A DNA stretch of 64,000 bases from NCBI RefSeq assembly GCF_014649015.1, contig NZ_BMSF01000011.1, forward strand, positions 1 to 64,000, written 5' to 3'. The notes below the pieces were generated by a model that saw nothing but the letters and a program-made list of their open reading frames with translations, was not told where the DNA came from and made no database searches. Below are positions 63,920 through 64,000 of this stretch, piece after piece. Made by a program: the position numbers and the translations under genes. Source of the stretch: Streptomyces narbonensis. GTDB lineage: Bacteria > Actinomycetota > Actinomycetes > Streptomycetales > Streptomycetaceae. The first letter of the stretch is position 1, and each line of letters starts with the position of its first letter.

Positions 63920-64000
63920 GGTTTCGGGTTCTCCAGGAACTTCTCGAACGGCAGGGGGCCGAGGGATTCGAGATCGGCGGACACGTCGAAGAGCGGCCGG
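63916..64000 (-). CDS. Partial gene at the right edge (C-terminus only)
   Basis: The minus strand reads RPLFDVSADLESLGPLPFE then KFLENPKP and stop TGA (63916-63918), overlapping the start of the binding-protein gene. Only 28 codons lie inside the window, so the product cannot be named. It is probably in the same operon. Confidence 0.65.
   Translation of the reverse strand, partial: RPLFDVSADLESLGPLPFEKFLENPKP

Overview
The window comes from a high-GC actinobacterium, almost certainly a Streptomyces chromosome arm-proximal core region. Support for this includes very high third-position GC, abundant GTG starts, many leaderless promoters (TANNNT 6-8 nt before the start codon), an iron box of the DmdR/DtxR type, a Streptomyces-style SepF paralogue, and long stretches of gene order typical of the genus (tlyA-nadK-recN ... 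pyrG-nudix ... ald-parA-scpA-scpB-rluB ... aroH-tyrA-cmk-plsC-der).

Layout. 1-306: the tail of a 23S rRNA, 5S rRNA and a strong terminator. 391-2655: a gene for a huge RGG-type repeat protein with a TPR domain and an acidic tail, abutting the rRNA operon. 2717-8262: a DUF1015 protein, a HAD phosphatase and an iron-box-controlled siderophore permease/permease/ATPase operon. 8413-14913: a long inverted repeat, an SCP2 protein, a small protein, tlyA, nadK, recN, an MraY/WecA-like membrane protein carrying a 36-bp minisatellite, and a glycosyltransferase. 14972-23362: a PucR regulator divergent from an amine/amino-acid permease and a Tat-exported flavin amine oxidase, then a berberine-bridge-like oxidase and a GH15 glucosidase/trehalase. 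23854-29661: pyrG, an ADP-ribose-type Nudix enzyme, a STAND ATPase/TPR protein and alanine dehydrogenase.

30002-34819 is a chromosome-organisation block: a ParA ATPase, a small protein with a ribbon-helix-helix-like C-terminus, ScpA, ScpB and an RsuA/RluB pseudouridine synthase, mostly with overlapping or nearly abutting genes. 34902-37975 is an NAD-salvage/ADP-ribose operon: a probable NrtR operator, a leader with a hairpin and short ORF, nadR, nrtR and an ADP-ribosylglycohydrolase. 38126-40232 holds an RlaP-like nucleotidyltransferase, a Rieske protein, DUF952 and a YidB-like protein. 40354-45033 is aroH-tyrA-cmk-plsC-der.

45103-54321 holds two conserved Streptomyces proteins, a leaderless Rpf/LysM cell-wall hydrolase, a branched-chain-type ABC system in which LivH, LivM and LivG are fused into one 864-residue chain, its probable binding lipoprotein, and a glycosyltransferase. 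54396-64000 holds a WYL regulator, a stand-alone cytochrome oxidase subunit I, an I78-type small protein, a PAP2 phosphatase, a DHA2 efflux pump with a hexapeptide-repeat tail, an SflA/SepF-like division protein, a DUF5685 protein with an extreme cysteine tail, a polar amino-acid binding lipoprotein and a cut-off gene at the right edge.

Cross-cutting themes: (i) eight genes show a leaderless promoter signature; (ii) several otherwise ordinary proteins carry in-frame DNA repeats (42, 36, 18, 15 and 18 bp units); (iii) three nucleotide-binding proteins have a Walker A without the usual lysine. I saw no tRNA genes, insertion sequences, prophage, CRISPR array or biosynthetic gene cluster core enzymes.
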